Shown: positions 45,012 through 55,803, counted from the stretch's first letter. The stretch: 64,000 nt of DNA from Stutzerimonas stutzeri (GCF_024448715.1 NZ_JAMOHZ010000001.1:372001-436000); one strand, 5' to 3'. The notes: generated by a model not told the origin, from the sequence alone. Program-made: numbers and translations.

Positions 45012-46862
45012 ATGGATCGGATTCACCGTTTGATGCGACCCGTCCTATTGTTATTGAGCTGCCTAGGACTGAGCTTTCCGTCCTTCGCGACCATCAGCGA
45101 AAGCCACGGTTATGCGCAGTTTGGCGCACTCAAGTATCCAGATAACTTTGCCCATTTCGATTGGGTGAATCCCGATGCGCCGAAAGGCGGTACCTTGCGG
45201 GTGATGGCCTCTGGGACATTCGACACGCTCAACCCCTACACGTTTAAAGGGACGAGTCCAATCGCGACGCCGGGGTTTTTCCAGTACGGCATAAGCGAGC
45301 TGAACGAGCCATTGATGGTAGGCACTGGCATTTATGATCCCTCGGGAGACGAACCGGCTTCGGCGTATGGTCTTATCGCCGAAACCATCGAATACAGCGA
45401 CAACCATAGCTGGGTAGTTTTCAATCTGCGCGATTCGGCACGCTTCCATGATGGCCAGCCAATTACCGCCTACGATGTAGCGTTTTCCTATCGGTTATTG
45501 ATCAAAGACGGCCATCCTCGGTTTCGCACCGACCTACAGGGAATCAAGCGAGTCGACATACTCAATCGCCATCGGATTCGCTTCGTATTCGACAAGCCCG
45601 ACAATCCATTGCTAATTATGCGTCTCGGTGAGCTGCCAGTATTGCCCCAACACTATTGGAAAGACCGGGATTTTCGCGCCACTACGTTCGACCCACCGCT
45701 CGGTAGCGGTCCCTACCGCATCAGTGAGGTTCAGCCGGGACGTCGCATGACGTTCGAGCGGGTGAAGAACTGGTGGGGAGCCGATCTTCCAGCCAATCGT
45801 GGTAAATACAATTTTGATCGTGTCCAGGTGGAGTTCTATCGCGACAGTACAGTTGCCTTCGAAGCGTTCAAGGTCGGTGAATTCGACTTTTATATCGAGC
45901 ACCAAGCGAAGAATTGGGCCAATGGCTACCAATTTCCGGCTGTTCTTCGCGGCGATGTAATTCGAGCGGAGATACCGCATCAGATTCCCACCCAGACGCA
46001 AGCCCTGTTCATGAACGGGCGTCGACTAGTCTTTTCCGACATCCGGATTCGCCAGGCACTGGGCATGCTGTTTGATTTCGAATGGACCAATCGTGCTTTG
46101 TTCTACGGCGCCTATCAGCGCAGCGAGAGCTATTACCCGAACAGCGAGTTTTCAGCGACCGGCACACCGGAAGGGGGTGAGTGGCTAATGCTGTCGCCGT
46201 TCCGCGATCAGCTTCCCCCCAAGTTGTTTACCGAACCGTTTGAGCTACCGGAAACGGACGGACGCGGCATCCCACGCGACACCCTGCGCAAGGCGCTGGC
46301 TTTACTCAAAGAAGCCGGCTGGGAGCTCACCTCGGAGGGCCTTCGCGACAAGAAAGGCCGTGAATTTCAATTCGAGATCCTGCTCGTCAACCCGCGACTC
46401 GAGCGCATCCTCCAGCCCTACGTGGAGAATCTGGCGCGCATCGGCATACAGGCTCGTCTGCGTAGCGTTGATGGCGCGCAATATAAGCAGCGCCTGGATC
46501 AATACGACTACGACATGATTCTGACAACCCTGAGTCAAAGTTTGAGTCCAGGCCTCGAACAGTGGTTGTATTTCCACTCAAGCCAAGTAAACGTCAAGGG
46601 TGGCCGCAATTACGCCGGCATCACCAACCCGGTGATCGACAAGCTGATCGTAAAACTGATCTCAGCCAAGACCCGAGACGAGCAGGTTTCCGCCGTACGC
46701 GCCATTGATCGCGTTTTACTTTGGAACCACTACACCATCCCCAACTGGTTCATCAATTATCACCGTCTGGCTTACCGTAATCGGTTCGCCCATGTCACCA
46801 CACCCCCTTATACACTCGGACTACGTGCTTGGTGGTTGAAGGACTTGGAGAAGGCTCAATGA
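45012..46862 (+). CDS. nppA1: ABC importer periplasmic peptide-binding protein, first copy
   Basis: A 616-residue family 5 solute-binding protein of the YejA type. A signal peptide ends at about residue 26 (LGLSFPSFA). The family motifs [19 protein letters not shown] and LNPYTFKGTSPIA, then RFHDGQPITAYDVAFSYRLL and GSGPYRISEVQPGR are all present. Two tandem binding proteins followed by two permeases and a double ATPase, next to fabI, match my recollection of nppA1A2BCD of P. aeruginosa, which takes up peptidyl-nucleoside antibiotics; E. coli YejABEF takes up microcin C. The assignment rests on gene order and motifs. The stop overlaps the next start (ATGA). Confidence 0.88.
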   Translation: MDRIHRLMRPVLLLLSCLGLSFPSFATISESHGYAQFGALKYPDNFAHFDWVNPDAPKGGTLRVMASGTFDTLNPYTFKGTSPIATPGFFQYGISELNEPLMVGTGIYDPSGDEPASAYGLIAETIEYSDNHSWVVFNLRDSARFHDGQPITAYDVAFSYRLLIKDGHPRFRTDLQGIKRVDILNRHRIRFVFDKPDNPLLIMRLGELPVLPQHYWKDRDFRATTFDPPLGSGPYRISEVQPGRRMTFERVKNWWGADLPANRGKYNFDRVQVEFYRDSTVAFEAFKVGEFDFYIEHQAKNWANGYQFPAVLRGDVIRAEIPHQIPTQTQALFMNGRRLVFSDIRIRQALGMLFDFEWTNRALFYGAYQRSESYYPNSEFSATGTPEGGEWLMLSPFRDQLPPKLFTEPFELPETDGRGIPRDTLRKALALLKEAGWELTSEGLRDKKGREFQFEILLVNPRLERILQPYVENLARIGIQARLRSVDGAQYKQRLDQYDYDMILTTLSQSLSPGLEQWLYFHSSQVNVKGGRNYAGITNPVIDKLIVKLISAKTRDEQVSAVRAIDRVLLWNHYTIPNWFINYHRLAYRNRFAHVTTPPYTLGLRAWWLKDLEKAQ

Positions 46863-48742
46863 TAAGAAACTTACCCCTATCATTCCTGCATGCGGGCATC
46901 CTTGCCCTTGTGTGTCTTGCGAGAATTGCCGAAGCAGCTCCGCAACATGCGTTGACCCTGTATGGCGAGAAGCCCAAATATCCTGCGGATTTTTCCCATT
47001 TCGACTATGCCAATCCCGACGCCCCCAAGGGAGGAACCCTGCGACAGGCAGGCTTCGGTAGCTTCGATTCGCTCAATCCCTTCATCAACAAGGGCGTCGC
47101 AGCGGACGATATCGGTCTCGTCTACGACACCCTGACAACCAATAGCCTGGATGAGCCGTTCACGGTCTACGGTCTGCTGGCGGAAAAAATCGAGAAAGGC
47201 CCGAACAACGAGTGGGTACGTTTCTATCTGCGCCCCGGAGCCCGCTTTCACGACGGCGAGCCGGTGAAGGCCGAGGATGTCGTTTTCACCTTCGAGACAT
47301 TGATCAGCAAGGGAGCGCCGCATTATCGCGGCTATTACGCTGACGTCGAGAAAGCCGTTGTAGAGGGGCCGCGTCGCGTCCGTTTCGATTTCAAGCACGC
47401 GGGCAACCGCGAGCTGCCGCTTATCCTCGGACAGCTGCCGGTGCTGCCGAAACACTGGTGGGCAGAAAGGGATTTCACCTCCGGCAGTATGGAGCCCCCA
47501 TTGGGCAGCGGGCCGTATCGAATAGAGCAGGTAGAGGCTGGCCGCTCGATCCGATATGTCCGAGTCGAAGATTATTGGGGCAAGGACCTGCCGGTCAACC
47601 GCGGCTTCTATAACTTCGATCAGGTGCGCTTCGATTACTACCGTGATAACACGGTGGCGCTCCAGGCCTTTAAGGCCGGGCACTTCGACTATTGGCTAGA
47701 AACCAGCGCGAAGAACTGGGCTACCGCCTACGATACCGAGGCAGTCAAGGACGGGCGGATCATCAAGGAGGAGATCGCCAACCATAACCCGCAAGGCATG
47801 CAAGGCTTCATCTTCAATATTCGTAAACCGCATTTGCAGGACGCCAGAATTCGGGAAGCCTTGGCCCTGCTCTTCGATTTCGAATGGACCAATCGCCAAC
47901 TGTTCAATGGCGCCTATACCCGTACCCGCAGCTATTTCGACAATTCCGAGCTCGCCTCCTCCGGCTTGCCGGGCGAGAAAGAACTGAGCATTCTCGAGCC
48001 ACTGCGCGGCCAGATACCCGAGGGCGTGTTCGACAAGCCCTTCAAGCTGCCACAGACCAACGCCGATGGCATGATCCGCGAGCAACAACGTCGCGCCTAC
48101 GAATTACTTACCGCCGCGGGTTGGAAAATAGAAAACGACCGTATGGTGGATGCCAGCGGTAAGCCGGTCAAACTGGAGTTTCTGCTGGTACAGGCGGACT
48201 TCGAGCGGGTTCTCTTGCCTTACAAGCGCAACCTTGCCGGCTTGGGTATCGATCTCGAAATCCGCCGGGTCGACGTCTCGCAGTACATCAACCGACTACG
48301 CTCACGTGACTATGACATGATCGTCAGCGGTTTCGGCCAATCTAGTTCGCCAGGCAACGAGCAGCGCGAATACTGGCATTCGGCAAGTGCGGACAATCCA
48401 GGAAGTCGCAACTTCATCGGGCTGAAGGATCCGGCAATCGATGCGCTGGTGGAGAACCTGATCGCCGCCGACTCGCGTGAAGAGTTGATCACCAGCACCC
48501 GTGCACTGGATCGCGTGCTGCTGTGGGGCCACTACGTAATTCCAAACTGGCACATCAAGACCTGGCGTGTCGCCTACTGGAATCACCTTGCTCATCCCGA
48601 AATCACGCCCCGTTACGATATCGGCCTGATGACCTGGTGGCACAAGCCCAGCGCCGAGGCACCTGATCCGGAAGCAGTCAGCGACGAGCCGGCCGCCAAA
48701 GCAGAGGCCGCCAGCGCCATCAGCACTGCCGCGGAGCGCTAG
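46859..48742 (+). CDS. nppA2: ABC importer periplasmic peptide-binding protein, second copy
   Basis: A 627-residue paralogue of the preceding protein, with the same blocks ([53 protein letters not shown]). Signal peptide ends at about residue 26 (RIAEA). The C-terminal tail after WWHKPS is Ala/Glu-rich and unique to this copy. The ATG at 46859 overlaps the stop of the first copy by four bases; the frame extends to 46829 without a ribosome-binding site. Two binding proteins may widen the ligand range of one permease. Confidence 0.9.
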   Translation: MIRNLPLSFLHAGILALVCLARIAEAAPQHALTLYGEKPKYPADFSHFDYANPDAPKGGTLRQAGFGSFDSLNPFINKGVAADDIGLVYDTLTTNSLDEPFTVYGLLAEKIEKGPNNEWVRFYLRPGARFHDGEPVKAEDVVFTFETLISKGAPHYRGYYADVEKAVVEGPRRVRFDFKHAGNRELPLILGQLPVLPKHWWAERDFTSGSMEPPLGSGPYRIEQVEAGRSIRYVRVEDYWGKDLPVNRGFYNFDQVRFDYYRDNTVALQAFKAGHFDYWLETSAKNWATAYDTEAVKDGRIIKEEIANHNPQGMQGFIFNIRKPHLQDARIREALALLFDFEWTNRQLFNGAYTRTRSYFDNSELASSGLPGEKELSILEPLRGQIPEGVFDKPFKLPQTNADGMIREQQRRAYELLTAAGWKIENDRMVDASGKPVKLEFLLVQADFERVLLPYKRNLAGLGIDLEIRRVDVSQYINRLRSRDYDMIVSGFGQSSSPGNEQREYWHSASADNPGSRNFIGLKDPAIDALVENLIAADSREELITSTRALDRVLLWGHYVIPNWHIKTWRVAYWNHLAHPEITPRYDIGLMTWWHKPSAEAPDPEAVSDEPAAKAEAASAISTAAER

Positions 48743-48744
48743 GG

Positions 48745-49818
48745 ATGCTCGCGTATATCTTTCGCAGGCTACTGCTGATTATTCCGACCCTCTTCGGCAT
48801 TCTGCTAATTAACTTCATCATCATCCAGGCCGCGCCTGGCGGCCCGGTCGAACAGGCAATCGCCAAACTGGAAGGCTTCGAAGGTGCGACCAGCCGTATC
48901 GCTGGTGGCGGCTCCGAAGTGGCCACCGGCAGCAATAGCTACCGGGGTGCGCAAGGCCTGGACCCGGATCTGATCGCCGAAATCGAACGCCTATACGGCT
49001 TCGACAAACCGGCACCGGAACGCTTCTGGATCATGCTCAGTAACTACCTGCGCCTGGATTTCGGCGAGAGTTTCTTCCGCGACGCCAAGGTCACCGATCT
49101 GATCATCGAGAAGATGCCGGTCTCGATCTCGTTGGGACTCTGGAGCACCTTGATCATGTACCTGACGTCGATACCGTTGGGCATCGCCAAGGCCACGCGC
49201 CACGGCAGCCCGTTCGATGTCTGGACCAGCTCGGCGATCATCGTCGGCTATGCAATTCCGGCGTTTCTGTTTGCCATTCTGCTGATCGTGCTCTTTGCCG
49301 GCGGCAGTTATTGGAACTGGTTCCCGCTGAGAGGTTTGACCTCTGGTAATTTCGACGAGCTAACGCTGACCGGTAAGATCATCGATTATTTTTGGCATCT
49401 TGCGCTGCCGGTCACCGCATTGGTCATCGGCAACTTCGCGACCCTGACTCTCTTGACGAAAAACAGCTTTCTCGACGAGATCAACAAGCAATACGTGATC
49501 ACTGCCCGTGCCAAGGGTCTGAGCAAGAATCGAGTGCTTTATGGCCACGTGTTCCGAAATGCGATGCTGATCATCATCGCAGGCTTCCCGTCGGCATTCA
49601 TCGGTATGTTCTTCACCGGTTCGCTGCTGATCGAAGTGATCTTCTCCCTCGACGGTCTTGGCCTTCTCAGCTTCGAGGCCGCCATCAACCGCGACTATCC
49701 CGTGGTGTTCGGCACCCTGTTCCTGTTCACCCTGCTCGGCCTGGTAGTCAAGCTGATCGGCGATCTGACCTATACGTTGGTCGATCCGCGAATAGACTTT
49801 GAAAGCAGGGAGGCCTGA
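48745..49818 (+). CDS. nppB: ABC importer permease (YejB-like)
   Basis: A 357-residue inner-membrane permease. A first helix ([20 protein letters not shown]) is followed by a periplasmic loop with Gly-rich segments (about 40-75) and then five helices. The EAA-type loop reads [20 protein letters not shown]. It begins two bases after the nppA2 stop and overlaps nothing; nppC starts one base after its stop. It pairs with the following permease to form the translocation channel. Confidence 0.93.
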   Translation: MLAYIFRRLLLIIPTLFGILLINFIIIQAAPGGPVEQAIAKLEGFEGATSRIAGGGSEVATGSNSYRGAQGLDPDLIAEIERLYGFDKPAPERFWIMLSNYLRLDFGESFFRDAKVTDLIIEKMPVSISLGLWSTLIMYLTSIPLGIAKATRHGSPFDVWTSSAIIVGYAIPAFLFAILLIVLFAGGSYWNWFPLRGLTSGNFDELTLTGKIIDYFWHLALPVTALVIGNFATLTLLTKNSFLDEINKQYVITARAKGLSKNRVLYGHVFRNAMLIIIAGFPSAFIGMFFTGSLLIEVIFSLDGLGLLSFEAAINRDYPVVFGTLFLFTLLGLVVKLIGDLTYTLVDPRIDFESREA

Positions 49819-49819
49819 C

Positions 49820-50839
49820 ATGCAGCTGACCCCGCTGAACCAGCGGCGCTTCGCTCTCTTCAAGGCCCACAAACGCGGTTGGTGGTCGCTGTGGTTGTTT
49901 CTCGTACTATTCGTCCTAAGTCTCGGCGCCGAACTGATCGCCAATGACAAACCGATCGTGGTGCGTTTCGACGGAGGCTGGTATTTCCCTATATTCAAGC
50001 GTTATCCGGAAACGACATTCGGCGGCGAGTTTCCGCTGCAGGCCAACTACAAGGGGCCCTACATCCAGGAGCTGATCGAAAAAAAGGACGGCTGGATGAT
50101 ATGGCCGCCGATCCCGTTCAACTATTCCAGCATCAATTACGACCTTCAGGTTCCCGCCCCTGCCCCACCATCGGGGCAAAACTGGCTGGGTACCGACGAT
50201 CAGGGCCGAGACGTACTTGCCCGTGTCATCTACGGCTTTCGCATTTCGGTATTGTTCGCGCTCACGCTGACTTTAATCAGCTCGGTGATCGGTGTGATCG
50301 CCGGCGCCCTGCAAGGGTTTTACGGTGGCTGGGTCGACCTCGTTGGGCAGCGTGTCCTGGAAATCTGGTCCGGATTGCCAGTGCTTTACCTACTCATCAT
50401 CCTCGCAAGCTTCGTGCAGCCCAATTTCTGGTGGCTGCTCGGCATCATGCTGCTGTTCTCCTGGATGAGCCTGGTCGACGTGGTTCGTGCCGAGTTTCTG
50501 CGGGGTCGCAACCTCGAATACGTGCGCGCAGCTCGAGCGCTGGGCATGCGAAATGGTGCAATCATGTTCCGCCACATATTGCCCAATGCCATGGTTTCTA
50601 CCATGACCTTCATGCCATTCATCCTTACCGGGGCAATCGGCACGCTGACCGCCCTGGATTTCCTTGGCTTCGGTTTGCCACCCGGCGCGCCATCATTGGG
50701 TGAGCTGGTGGCGCAGGGCAAGGCAAATCTGCAGGCGCCGTGGCTGGGCATCAGCGCGTTCATGGTCCTTGCGATCATGCTGACTCTGTTGGTGTTTATC
50801 GGCGAGGCCGCCCGCGATGCCTTCGACCCAAGGAAATAG
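49820..50839 (+). CDS. nppC: ABC importer permease (YejE-like)
   Basis: A 339-residue permease of the OppC/YejE type. An N-terminal helix (LWLFLVLFVLSLGAELIAN) precedes a periplasmic insert of about 90 residues (GGWYFPIFKRYPETTFGGEF and DGWMIWPPIPFNYSSINY), then the five-helix core beginning at NWLGTDDQGRDVLARVIYGF; the EAA loop is EYVRAARALGMRNGAIMFRH. GGAGG six bases before the ATG at 49820 supports this start; seven extra upstream codons are open. Confidence 0.93.
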   Translation: MQLTPLNQRRFALFKAHKRGWWSLWLFLVLFVLSLGAELIANDKPIVVRFDGGWYFPIFKRYPETTFGGEFPLQANYKGPYIQELIEKKDGWMIWPPIPFNYSSINYDLQVPAPAPPSGQNWLGTDDQGRDVLARVIYGFRISVLFALTLTLISSVIGVIAGALQGFYGGWVDLVGQRVLEIWSGLPVLYLLIILASFVQPNFWWLLGIMLLFSWMSLVDVVRAEFLRGRNLEYVRAARALGMRNGAIMFRHILPNAMVSTMTFMPFILTGAIGTLTALDFLGFGLPPGAPSLGELVAQGKANLQAPWLGISAFMVLAIMLTLLVFIGEAARDAFDPRK

Positions 50840-50840
50840 C

Positions 50841-52490
50841 ATGGCCGAAAATCTTATAGAGGTTCGCGATCTAGCCGTCGAGTTCGTCAGCGGGGACCGG
50901 ACTCAGCGAGTCGTCGAGGGCGTGAGCTTCGACATTCGCAAGGGCGAGACCCTGGCACTCGTCGGCGAGAGCGGTTCCGGCAAGTCAGTCACAGCTCACT
51001 CGATACTGCGCCTACTGCCTTATCCGCTCGCGCAGCACCCGGCCGGTGAAATTCGCTACGCCGGAGAAGACCTGCTCAAGGCGAATGAAAAACGCATGCG
51101 CGGCATACGCGGCGATCGCATCGCGATGGTGTTTCAGGAGCCGATGACTTCACTCAACCCGCTGCATACCGTCGGCACGCAGATCAACGAAGTGCTGCAG
51201 ATCCACAAAGGGTTAAGCGGCAAGGCCGCTACGGCCCGGACCCTTGAGTTGCTCGAGCTGGTTGGAATCCCAGAACCTAAACAAAGGATTCGGGCCTATC
51301 CGCACGAATTATCCGGCGGACAGCGCCAGCGTGTGGTAATTGCCATGGCGCTGGCCAACGAACCTGAATTGCTCATCGCCGACGAGCCGACCACGGCGCT
51401 GGATGTAACGGTGCAGCTGAAAATCCTTGAACTGCTCAAGGAACTTCAGGTGCGCCTGGGGATGGCTCTGCTGCTGATCAGCCATGATCTCAATCTTGTC
51501 CGGCGAATCGCCCATCACGTATGTGTCATGCAGAGCGGTCGCGTCGTCGAACAGGCGCCTTGTGAAGAATTGTTCCGCTCGCCGCAGCATCCTTACACCC
51601 GGGAACTGCTCGCGGCAGAGCCTAGCGGCGGACCGGTAACGGTTGAAGCGTCGGCACCGGCATTGCTGGAAGTGAGCGATCTGCGGGTCTGGTTCCCAAT
51701 CAAGAAGGGATTGTTCAGGCGCACTGTCGATCACATCAAGGCAGTTGATGGCGTCACGTTCAGCCTGCCGAAGGGGCAGACATTGGGGATCGTCGGTGAA
51801 AGCGGATCGGGGAAGTCGACCTTAGGGCTCGCAATTCTACGGTTGCTATCCAGTAGCGGCGAGATCAGATTTCAGGAGCAGGCGTTGCAGCAAATGTCGC
51901 AACGTGCGGTTCGCCCGCTACGACGGCAGATGCAAGTGGTATTTCAGGATCCGTTTGGCAGCCTCAGCCCCAGGATGTCGGTCGGCCAGATCGTCGGTGA
52001 AGGTCTCAGCATTCATGGTATGGGGTCTGCAGAGGAACAAGCACAGGCGATCATCGATGCGCTGGTCGAGGTTGGACTGGACCCCGAGAGCCGCCATCGC
52101 TATCCCCACGAATTTTCTGGGGGGCAACGACAGCGGATCGCCATAGCTAGGGCTCTGGTGCTCAAGCCGGATCTCATCCTGCTTGATGAGCCTACATCGG
52201 CATTGGATAGAACAGTGCAGCGGCAGGTGGTTGAGCTACTACGCTCGCTACAGGCCAAGTACAACCTGACCTATCTGTTCATCAGCCACGACCTGGCGGT
52301 GGTTCGGGCGTTAAGCCACCAGATGATGGTGGTTAAGCAAGGCAAGGTAGTTGAACAGGGAGTGGCCGAGGCGATCTTTGCCGCCCCCCAACATTCGTAT
52401 ACACAGCAGTTGCTGGAGTCTGCCTTTATGGTGCCAGCGGCTGATGAACAACCAGAAGAGGGACAAGCACATGGGATTTCTTACCGGTAA
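50841..52490 (+). CDS. nppD: ABC importer fused ATP-binding protein (YejF-like)
   Basis: A 549-residue protein with two complete ATPase domains in one chain. First half: Walker A GESGSGKS, signature LSGGQRQRV, Walker [13 protein letters not shown]. Second half: Walker A GESGSGKS again, signature FSGGQRQRI, Walker [14 protein letters not shown] linker with an oligopeptide-type C-terminal motif ([11 protein letters not shown]) lies between them. The fused arrangement is typical of Yej/Npp importers. The gene's last 20 bases overlap the start of fabI. It begins one base after nppC. Confidence 0.95.
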   Translation: MAENLIEVRDLAVEFVSGDRTQRVVEGVSFDIRKGETLALVGESGSGKSVTAHSILRLLPYPLAQHPAGEIRYAGEDLLKANEKRMRGIRGDRIAMVFQEPMTSLNPLHTVGTQINEVLQIHKGLSGKAATARTLELLELVGIPEPKQRIRAYPHELSGGQRQRVVIAMALANEPELLIADEPTTALDVTVQLKILELLKELQVRLGMALLLISHDLNLVRRIAHHVCVMQSGRVVEQAPCEELFRSPQHPYTRELLAAEPSGGPVTVEASAPALLEVSDLRVWFPIKKGLFRRTVDHIKAVDGVTFSLPKGQTLGIVGESGSGKSTLGLAILRLLSSSGEIRFQEQALQQMSQRAVRPLRRQMQVVFQDPFGSLSPRMSVGQIVGEGLSIHGMGSAEEQAQAIIDALVEVGLDPESRHRYPHEFSGGQRQRIAIARALVLKPDLILLDEPTSALDRTVQRQVVELLRSLQAKYNLTYLFISHDLAVVRALSHQMMVVKQGKVVEQGVAEAIFAAPQHSYTQQLLESAFMVPAADEQPEEGQAHGISYR

Positions 52491-53265
52491 GCGCGTACTG
52501 ATCGTCGGCGTCGCCAGCAAACTGTCGATCGCCTCCGGCATCGCCGCGGCCATGCACCGCGAAGGCGCCGAACTGGCTTTCACTTATCAGAACGATAAGC
52601 TCAAAGGTCGCGTCGAAGAATTCGCCGCCAGCTGGGGGTCGGGTCCGGAGTTGTGCTTCCCATGCGACGTCGCGAGCGACGATGAGATCGTCAAGGTTTT
52701 CGAAGCGCTGGGTGAAAAGTGGGATGGTCTGGACGGCATCGTTCACTCGGTAGGATTCGCCCCAGGCGATCAGCTCGATGGCGATTTTACCGACGTCACC
52801 ACCCGTGACGGCTTCCGTATCGCGCACGACATCAGCGCATACAGTCTTGTAGCGCTGGCAAAGGCCGGTCGCCCGATGATGAAAGGCCGCAACGGCAGCA
52901 TCCTCACGCTTTCCTATCTGGGTGCAGAACGCACCATGCCCAACTACAACGTAATGGGTATGGCCAAAGCCAGCCTCGAGGCAGGTGTGCGTTACCTGGC
53001 CGGCAGCCTCGGTCCGGAGGGCACTCGCGTAAACGCCGTTTCAGCTGGCCCCATCCGTACATTGGCAGCGTCCGGGATCAAAAGCTTCCGCAAGATGCTG
53101 GCGGCCAACGAGAAGCAAACCCCACTGCGCCGCAACGTTACCATCGATGAAGTCGGCAATGCCGGCGCCTTCCTTTGCTCGGACCTGGCCTCCGGCATTA
53201 GCGGTGAAATTCTCTACGTCGACGGTGGCTTCAACACCACGGCAATGGGGGCGATCGAAGACTGA
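52471..53265 (+). CDS. fabI: Enoyl-[acyl-carrier-protein] reductase (NADH) FabI
   Basis: A 264-residue enoyl-ACP reductase, the last step of each fatty acid elongation round and the triclosan target. N-terminal cofactor motif [15 protein letters not shown], active-site residues Y149, Y159 and K166 (YNVMGMAK), and the C-terminal YVDGGFNT. The ATG at 52471 lies inside the end of nppD (20-base overlap) with AGAGGGA upstream; the frame extends to 52351 within nppD but those residues are not FabI. The overlap implies that importer and reductase are read from one message, unless an internal promoter exists. Confidence 0.96.
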   Translation: MGFLTGKRVLIVGVASKLSIASGIAAAMHREGAELAFTYQNDKLKGRVEEFAASWGSGPELCFPCDVASDDEIVKVFEALGEKWDGLDGIVHSVGFAPGDQLDGDFTDVTTRDGFRIAHDISAYSLVALAKAGRPMMKGRNGSILTLSYLGAERTMPNYNVMGMAKASLEAGVRYLAGSLGPEGTRVNAVSAGPIRTLAASGIKSFRKMLAANEKQTPLRRNVTIDEVGNAGAFLCSDLASGISGEILYVDGGFNTTAMGAIED

Positions 53266-53277
53266 TCTATCGCTCAT

Positions 53278-53307
53278 AAAAAACCCGCACTTGAATGCGG
53301 GTTTTTT
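53278..53307 (+). terminator. Rho-independent terminator, bidirectional
   Basis: AAAAAACCCGCA / TGCGGGTTTTTT stem of 12 bp, six-base loop, between the convergent fabI and ppiD genes; symmetrical tails allow use by both. Confidence 0.95.
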
Positions 53308-53335
53308 ATGCTTGCGCAGATCTGTCAGCGACCTA

Positions 53336-55189
53336 TCAGAACGTTTCTATCTCAGCATCGGCATGCAGCATCTGTCGGTAGGCGGCAAAATCCTGCTGTC
53401 CGCTGCGCGAGGCCAGGAAGCGACGATAGTTCTGCTTATCGTCCTCCGAGAGCTCCGTTGTTGGCTCGCTTACGCCATCCAGGCGAATAACGATAAAGCT
53501 GCCGTTGGGAAGACGAACACTACCGTAAGTTGGCTTGTCACTCGCCGCAGGCCGCGGCATCCGAAACACTTGCTGTAGCACCGCCGGCTCAACGCCGTCC
53601 TGATTTCGCGAAGCGGCTTCCACTGGTTGCCACTGCTGTGCCGCCTGTCCTCCTTCACGCAGCGTAGCCATCAAGCGCTCGCCCTCCTCGCCTGCCATCT
53701 CGGCAGCCTTGCTACGCCGCAGCTGAGTGATGATGTCTTCCTTCACCGAATCGAAAGGCAAAACCTCCGGCTGCAAATGCTCCTTGGCGCGCACCGCAAC
53801 GACGGTGTCCGGATCCAGTTCGATGACGCTGCTATTGGCGCCATCGATCAGAACCTCGTCACTGAACGCTGTCTGGATAACCTGTCGATTGGCAGCGATA
53901 CCGGCCCCGCCTTCACGGCCGAATGGTTCGGTCGCCTGCACTGTCAGACCTAGTTCTTGCGCCGGTTGCGCGAGATCAGAAGACTCGAATGCGGTGTCTT
54001 CCAACAACTTGCTCGCCTCGACAAAACGCTGCTCGACCTGCTGCGCTTTGAGCTCTCGAACCAGCTCAGGCCGCATATCTTCGAGCGCTGGCACTTCGGG
54101 CGACCTAACACCCAACAGTTTAATCAAATGCCAGCCAAAATCAGAACGCACCGGACTCGACACCTGCCCTTCGTCAAGCGCATAAAGCGCCTCCTCGAAA
54201 GCCGGGTCGTAAACACCTGGCCCAGCAAAACCCAAATCACCGCCTTCATTGGCCGAACCCGGGTCCTCGGAAGCTTCCTTGGCAAGCGCCGCGAAATCTT
54301 CGCCTGCAGCCAATCGCTTGGCGATCTCTTCGATCTTCGCCTTAGCCTCGGCGTCGCTGGACTCATCCGACTCGATCAGGATATGCGCTGCACGGCGCTG
54401 CTCCGCCAGGTTCGCGATGCGCTCCTGATAGAGGTTTTGCACCTCCTCATCCGATACCTCGACTTGGTCGAAAAACGAATCCTTGTTCAGCTCGACATAC
54501 TCAAGAACAACCTGCTCCGGCGAGCGAAAGCGGTCAGTGTTCTGCTCGTAGTACTCACGCGCCTCTTCGTCGCCTACCTCAACCGCATCCGCATCCGCCG
54601 GCACGGTAATGCTCGCAAAATCACGGGTCTGCTGCTCTAGGCGAGCAAACGCTTCGATCTGCTCATCCGTGACAAAACCAGAACCGGAAATGCCAGCACG
54701 AAGCTGTCCGATCAGCATTTCCTGCTTCAGCAGCTCGCGAAATTGGAGACGGGTGTAGCCCATTTGCTGAATAACTTGATCGAACCGTGCCGCATTGAAT
54801 GCACCGTCTACGGTAAATTCGGGTGTCTGCAGAATCAGCTGATCGAGGGCTGTCTCGGAGAAGGCAAAATCGGCGCTGCGTGCACCCTGCAGCAACAGTG
54901 CTCGATCGATCAGTGCGCGAAGGGATGACTCGCGCACTAGCTTGTCATCCAGCAATGCCGGATCGAAATCGCCACCCAGCTGCTGAGCCAACTGCCGACG
55001 CTGCATGTTCATCGCTTGGTTGAGCTCGTCCAGCGAGATTTCCTCACCGTTGACCTCTGCAGCTTGGCGGCTGTTGCTCGCGGCATTGAAGATAGCGTCG
55101 AAGCCTGTCAGTGCCAGCAGCACAACGATGATGCCGATAATGGTTTTGGCAATCCAGCCTTGTGAATTGTCCCTGATATTCTGAAGCAT
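53336..55189 (-). CDS. ppiD: Periplasmic folding chaperone PpiD
   Basis: A 617-residue inner-membrane-anchored parvulin-like chaperone. One N-terminal transmembrane helix (about 13-34: IAKTIIGIIVVLLALTGFDA) is followed by a SurA_N-type chaperone region and a parvulin domain (about 265-360: AAHILIESDESSDAEAKAKI, then EDPGSANEGGDLGFAGPGVY and VSSPVRSDFGWHLIKLLG). The classical catalytic Cys/Asp residues are poorly conserved in PpiD and activity is expected to be low. It is the last gene of the minus-strand tig-clpP-clpX-lon-hupB-ppiD block, as in related genera. Confidence 0.94.
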   Translation of the reverse strand: MLQNIRDNSQGWIAKTIIGIIVVLLALTGFDAIFNAASNSRQAAEVNGEEISLDELNQAMNMQRRQLAQQLGGDFDPALLDDKLVRESSLRALIDRALLLQGARSADFAFSETALDQLILQTPEFTVDGAFNAARFDQVIQQMGYTRLQFRELLKQEMLIGQLRAGISGSGFVTDEQIEAFARLEQQTRDFASITVPADADAVEVGDEEAREYYEQNTDRFRSPEQVVLEYVELNKDSFFDQVEVSDEEVQNLYQERIANLAEQRRAAHILIESDESSDAEAKAKIEEIAKRLAAGEDFAALAKEASEDPGSANEGGDLGFAGPGVYDPAFEEALYALDEGQVSSPVRSDFGWHLIKLLGVRSPEVPALEDMRPELVRELKAQQVEQRFVEASKLLEDTAFESSDLAQPAQELGLTVQATEPFGREGGAGIAANRQVIQTAFSDEVLIDGANSSVIELDPDTVVAVRAKEHLQPEVLPFDSVKEDIITQLRRSKAAEMAGEEGERLMATLREGGQAAQQWQPVEAASRNQDGVEPAVLQQVFRMPRPAASDKPTYGSVRLPNGSFIVIRLDGVSEPTTELSEDDKQNYRRFLASRSGQQDFAAYRQMLHADAEIETF

Positions 55190-55251
55190 GCGTCCCCCAG
55201 GAGTCAGCTGCGCAACGGTCGCTGCAGCACGGGTGGAATCCAGATAAAAGA

Positions 55252-55275
55252 AAGGCGCATCCAGGGATGCGCCTT
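55252..55275 (-). terminator. Probable terminator of hupB
   Basis: AAGGCGCATC / GATGCGCCTT stem with a four-base loop, followed on the minus strand by TTCTTTTAT. It lies downstream of hupB and of the structured spacer. Confidence 0.65.
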
Positions 55276-55284
55276 CTCGGAGCT

Positions 55285-55354
55285 TTGGAGCGGTTGGGCC
55301 TTATCCCCCAAGCCCGAACGCAACAGGCAAAACCTGTTCGAATAACCGCTCCAA
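55285..55354 (-). ncRNA. Structured spacer element between hupB and ppiD
   Basis: An outer perfect 11-bp inverted repeat (TTGGAGCGGTT at 55285-55295 with AACCGCTCCAA at 55344-55354) encloses an inner hairpin AACAGG/CCTGTT (55322-55338) and a shorter GGGC/GCCC pairing. The outer stem end (GGAGCGG) equals a common tRNA-Asp acceptor sequence, but no anticodon arm is present. It may be a tRNA remnant, a 3' untranslated structure of hupB mRNA or a small RNA ending at the terminator at 55252-55275. Only the pairing is seen; the role is inference. Confidence 0.45.
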
Positions 55355-55397
55355 GCCAGGGCCAGTGCTAACTGACAACTGGCCGGATCGAAAACGC

Positions 55398-55670
55398 TTA
55401 GTTGACAGCGTCTTTCAGAGCCTTGCCTGCCTTGAAGCCTGGGATCTTGGCCGCAGCGATGTTGATCGGCTTGCCAGTCTGAGGGTTACGGCCGGTGCGA
55501 GCAGCGCGTTCCTTTACAGCGAAAGTACCGAAACCAACCAGTACCACGGAATCACCAGCCTTCAGTGCGCCAGTGACGGATTCAATCACTGCATCCAGCG
55601 CGCGGCCAGCAACAGCTTTCGGGATATCAGCAGATGCAGCGATGGCATCGATCAGTTCCGACTTGTTCAC
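55398..55670 (-). CDS. hupB: DNA-binding protein HU, beta-type
   Basis: A 90-residue nucleoid protein that bends DNA non-specifically. The family sequence is complete: [39 protein letters not shown] (DNA-binding arms) and [18 protein letters not shown]. The start codon is GTG at 55670 with AAGGGG eight bases upstream. It follows lon with a 133-base spacer that contains a good sigma-70 promoter, so it can be expressed independently of lon. Confidence 0.98.
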   Translation of the reverse strand: MNKSELIDAIAASADIPKAVAGRALDAVIESVTGALKAGDSVVLVGFGTFAVKERAARTGRNPQTGKPINIAAAKIPGFKAGKALKDAVN

Positions 55671-55759
55671 TCTAAGTCCCCTTATTTCTGTTGAGTCAAA
55701 TCTTTAATTTTTGGTGTAAGCAAAAGCGGTGCTGAAATAGCAGCGACACAAGGGGCCGG

Positions 55760-55789
55760 TTTATAACAAGGACGCCGAAAATGTGTCAA
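55760..55789 (-). promoter_or_regulatory. Sigma-70 promoter of hupB
   Basis: On the minus strand TTGACA (55789-55784) and TATAAA (55765-55760) are separated by 18 bases, about 90 bases before the hupB start codon. Both boxes are close to consensus. Confidence 0.72.
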
Positions 55790-55803
55790 CAAAGCCTTCC
55801 AGA

